Assembly (NCBI GenBank): GCA_964519995.1
Contig: CAZFLY010000059.1
Span: 1-15,844 of the forward strand
Reading direction: 5' to 3'
Length of the DNA: 15,844 nucleotides
Origin: CAZFLY01 sp964519995
GTDB taxonomy: Bacteria > Planctomycetota > Phycisphaerae > Sedimentisphaerales > Anaerobacaceae
Shown here one piece after another: positions 14,992 to 15,844 of this stretch (position 1 is the stretch's first letter; each line of letters begins with the position of its first letter). Made by a program: the position numbers and the translations under genes. Under the pieces are notes generated by a model. It was not told where the DNA came from, made no database searches, and saw only the letters and a list, made by a program, of their open reading frames with translations.

Positions 14992-15097
14992 CTTTTTTTA
15001 CACTATGCACTATCAAAGATATCCAACTCTTTAACAGTTGTGTTAGAATCGGCCATAAAATTCTCAACAAAAATGCAGACTCTCCTGCAGAATCTAT

Positions 15098-15103
15098 TAT
15101 AAT
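15098..15103 (+). promoter_or_regulatory. -10 box TATAAT directly upstream of the LuxR-type gene
   Basis: A perfect TATAAT ends 9 nt before the ATG at 15113, which would place the transcription start within a few bases of the start codon. No -35 of good quality is seen at 16-18 bp and no Shine-Dalgarno sequence lies between the box and the ATG. This arrangement fits a leaderless mRNA, possibly with an activator in place of a strong -35. Confidence 0.45.
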
Positions 15104-15112
15104 TAACGCAAT

Positions 15113-15349
15113 ATGTTTAACTCAAGACAATGGGACCAAATCCAAAGGGGTTTTCACCTAACGTCCCGGCAGACTGAGATTGCAAAGTTGATCTGTGAGG
15201 GTCTGAATAACAACCAAATCGCAAAAAAATGTCATATCACCTATAACACTGCCAGAACACATGTAGCTCATATTTGTGCAAAAATATATGTCCATGGACG
15301 AGCCGAGCTAATTCTTCGTCTAATTAAAGTCGCAAAACACGCTAAATAA
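15113..15349 (+). CDS. Stand-alone LuxR/GerE-type helix-turn-helix protein
   Basis: 78 residues consisting almost only of a LuxR-family DNA-binding domain. The signature runs LTSRQTEIAKLICEGLNNNQIAKKC (17-40), HITYNTARTHVAHICAKI (41-58) and VHGRAELILRLI (60-71). Key conserved residues are Glu22, the Gly30-Leu31 pair, Asn33, Ile36, Ala37, Thr47, His50, Val51, Lys57 and Arg63. It lacks a receiver, autoinducer or PAS domain, so it must either be constitutive, dimerise through its own last helix, or partner with another protein. No gene is adjacent on the same strand. The 12-residue stretch before the domain and the missing ribosome-binding site make the exact start slightly uncertain. Copies of the long palindrome occur 126 bp upstream and 78 bp downstream. 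Confidence 0.85.
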   Translation: MFNSRQWDQIQRGFHLTSRQTEIAKLICEGLNNNQIAKKCHITYNTARTHVAHICAKIYVHGRAELILRLIKVAKHAK

Positions 15350-15426
15350 ATCTGCTCCACCTTGTAACAATAACCACAGAACACCTAACTAAAACTATGT
15401 GAATCCATTTTTACGTTTATATGAAT

Positions 15427-15456
15427 ATACGTAAATCGCGTACGCTCTTTGCGTAT
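15427..15456. repeat. Palindromic repeat family, copy 4 (degenerate)
   Basis: The 30 nt differ from the perfect copy 2 by three substitutions (G to T at 15436, G to T at 15446 and A to G at 15451), so the palindrome is now imperfect. The flanking ACTC...ATC seen in other copies is not retained. It looks like an older, decaying member and lies 78 bp after the LuxR-type gene. Confidence 0.75.
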
Positions 15457-15495
15457 TTCTTATGTGAATTTGATTGCGATGGATCGAGACTGCTT

Positions 15496-15550
15496 TCCTT
15501 CGACAAGCCCCTGAGGGGCAAGCTCAGGACAGGCTGCTGCGCTCGCAATG
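15496..15550. repeat. REP-like element (CCTTCGACAAGC...CAGGCTGCTGCGCTCGC type)
   Basis: Contains CCTTCGACAAGC, a nested 6-bp palindrome GCCCCT-G-AGGGGC (15507-15519), then AAGCTCAGGACAGGC and GCTGCGCTCGCAATGA. These phrases recur in intergenic repeats of many environmental bacterial genomes. Non-coding. Confidence 0.5.
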
Positions 15551-15685
15551 ATGATCTTTAACAAGATGTTTTCTACAGAGCATAAATATTAGAATTTGAC
15601 ATGGCTTGTGTTTTGCGGCAGGTCAAGCCCTACGTTACAGCACAAGTTATACATAGTTTAAAATAGGTTTTCCAATAAGTATAGC

Positions 15686-15720
15686 AATACCTAAGTATCT
15701 TAGGTATTCTTATTTTTTCT
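15686..15720 (+). terminator. Rho-independent terminator-like hairpin
   Basis: AATACCTAAG (15686-15695) and CTTAGGTATT (15699-15708) form a perfect 10-bp stem with a 3-nt loop, followed by CTTATTTTTTCT. The T-run is on the plus strand, so it would stop rightward transcription, for instance from the LuxR-type gene 337 bp upstream or a non-coding transcript from this region. The stem is A/T-rich, which weakens the call. Confidence 0.5.
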
Positions 15721-15844
15721 AACAGTTTATGTCTCGTCTATCTTGTGTTGTCTGTTCCCTCGACTGCGCTCGGGACATGCTTTTTTCGTTCGAATTAACG
15801 GTTGCTGAGGCTATCGTCTCGATGATCCCTTATCGGGGAGCGAA

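Larger units (their letters stand above)
14548..15112. other. Gene-free region with palindromes and hairpins upstream of the LuxR-type gene
   Basis: I see no convincing gene in these 565 bp. They contain a perfect 12-bp palindrome TGCTACGTAGCA (14639-14650), two 54-nt direct repeats each centred on the long palindrome (listed separately), a CCCCA/TGGGG hairpin (14793-14806) and a compound hairpin at 14861-14899. The open frame crossing 14862-15161 runs through a palindrome and a hairpin and is not credible. Confidence 0.75.
15350..15844. other. Gene-free region at the right window edge
   Basis: No protein-coding frame is supported. The region contains a degenerate palindrome copy, a REP-like element, a terminator-like hairpin and, at 15754-15780, another GTTCCCTCGACTGCGCTCGG-type repeat followed by six T. 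GGCTTG/CAAGCC (near 15604-15630) is a further weak inverted repeat. The last bases (GATCCCTTATCGGGGAG) may be the edge of another repeat. Confidence 0.7.

Noticed and set aside
14862..15161. 99-codon plus-strand open frame
   Set aside because: It reads through a hairpin repeat and the long palindrome (KARKRFTY is palindrome sequence), overlaps the better supported LuxR-type gene and resembles no family.
12593..15456. CRISPR array made of the four palindromic repeats
   Set aside because: Spacing is irregular (about 0.2 to 2 kb), orientation differs, and no cas genes are present.

Overview
The window looks like a chromosomal segment from a Gram-negative-type (diderm) bacterium. MurA (peptidoglycan synthesis), a DUF481 outer-membrane beta-barrel protein with a signal peptide and terminal Phe, and an AsmA-like anchored protein all point to an inner membrane, a wall and an outer membrane. 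The tandem TPR/SGNH proteins, the NGDRLTG-type DUF481 protein and the repeat-littered intergenic DNA make me think of a Planctomycetota (Phycisphaerae-like) lineage. That assignment is tentative: no rRNA or other taxonomic marker is present.

Left part (1-7583), all on the minus strand and therefore transcribed right to left. A CPBP-family membrane protease gene comes first, then a small ABM-fold monooxygenase-like gene and an iron-containing alcohol dehydrogenase gene 18 bp apart. After these comes a tandem array of at least three paralogous membrane-anchored SGNH-hydrolase-like/TPR genes separated by 11 and 4 bp; the third is cut by the window edge. All copies share a basic cytoplasmic tail, one membrane segment, an SGNH-like domain and, in the two complete copies, a TPR insert inside that domain plus about five C-terminal TPRs.

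Middle (7584-12081). A divergent promoter region separates the left block from a plus-strand cell-envelope cluster: murA, a DUF481 outer-membrane protein and an AsmA-like protein. An acyltransferase-3 membrane protein (probable surface-polysaccharide O-acylation) converges on this cluster from the right.

Right part (12082-15844) is gene-poor and repeat-rich. It holds two unrecognised small proteins (one secreted or anchored, one with a C-terminal membrane segment), a 78-residue stand-alone LuxR-type HTH protein that may be translated from a leaderless mRNA, and about 2 kb of gene-free DNA. That DNA carries four copies of a roughly 30-bp palindrome (one perfect), two of which sit in 54-nt direct repeats. 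It also carries several REP-like 'GTCATTCC' elements, five 7-nt tandem units, hairpins and one terminator-like structure. The palindrome family around the small HTH gene and the SGNH/TPR tandem array are the two items most worth a second look. I do not see a recognisable defence, CRISPR, secretion or biosynthetic system, and no tRNA or rRNA gene.
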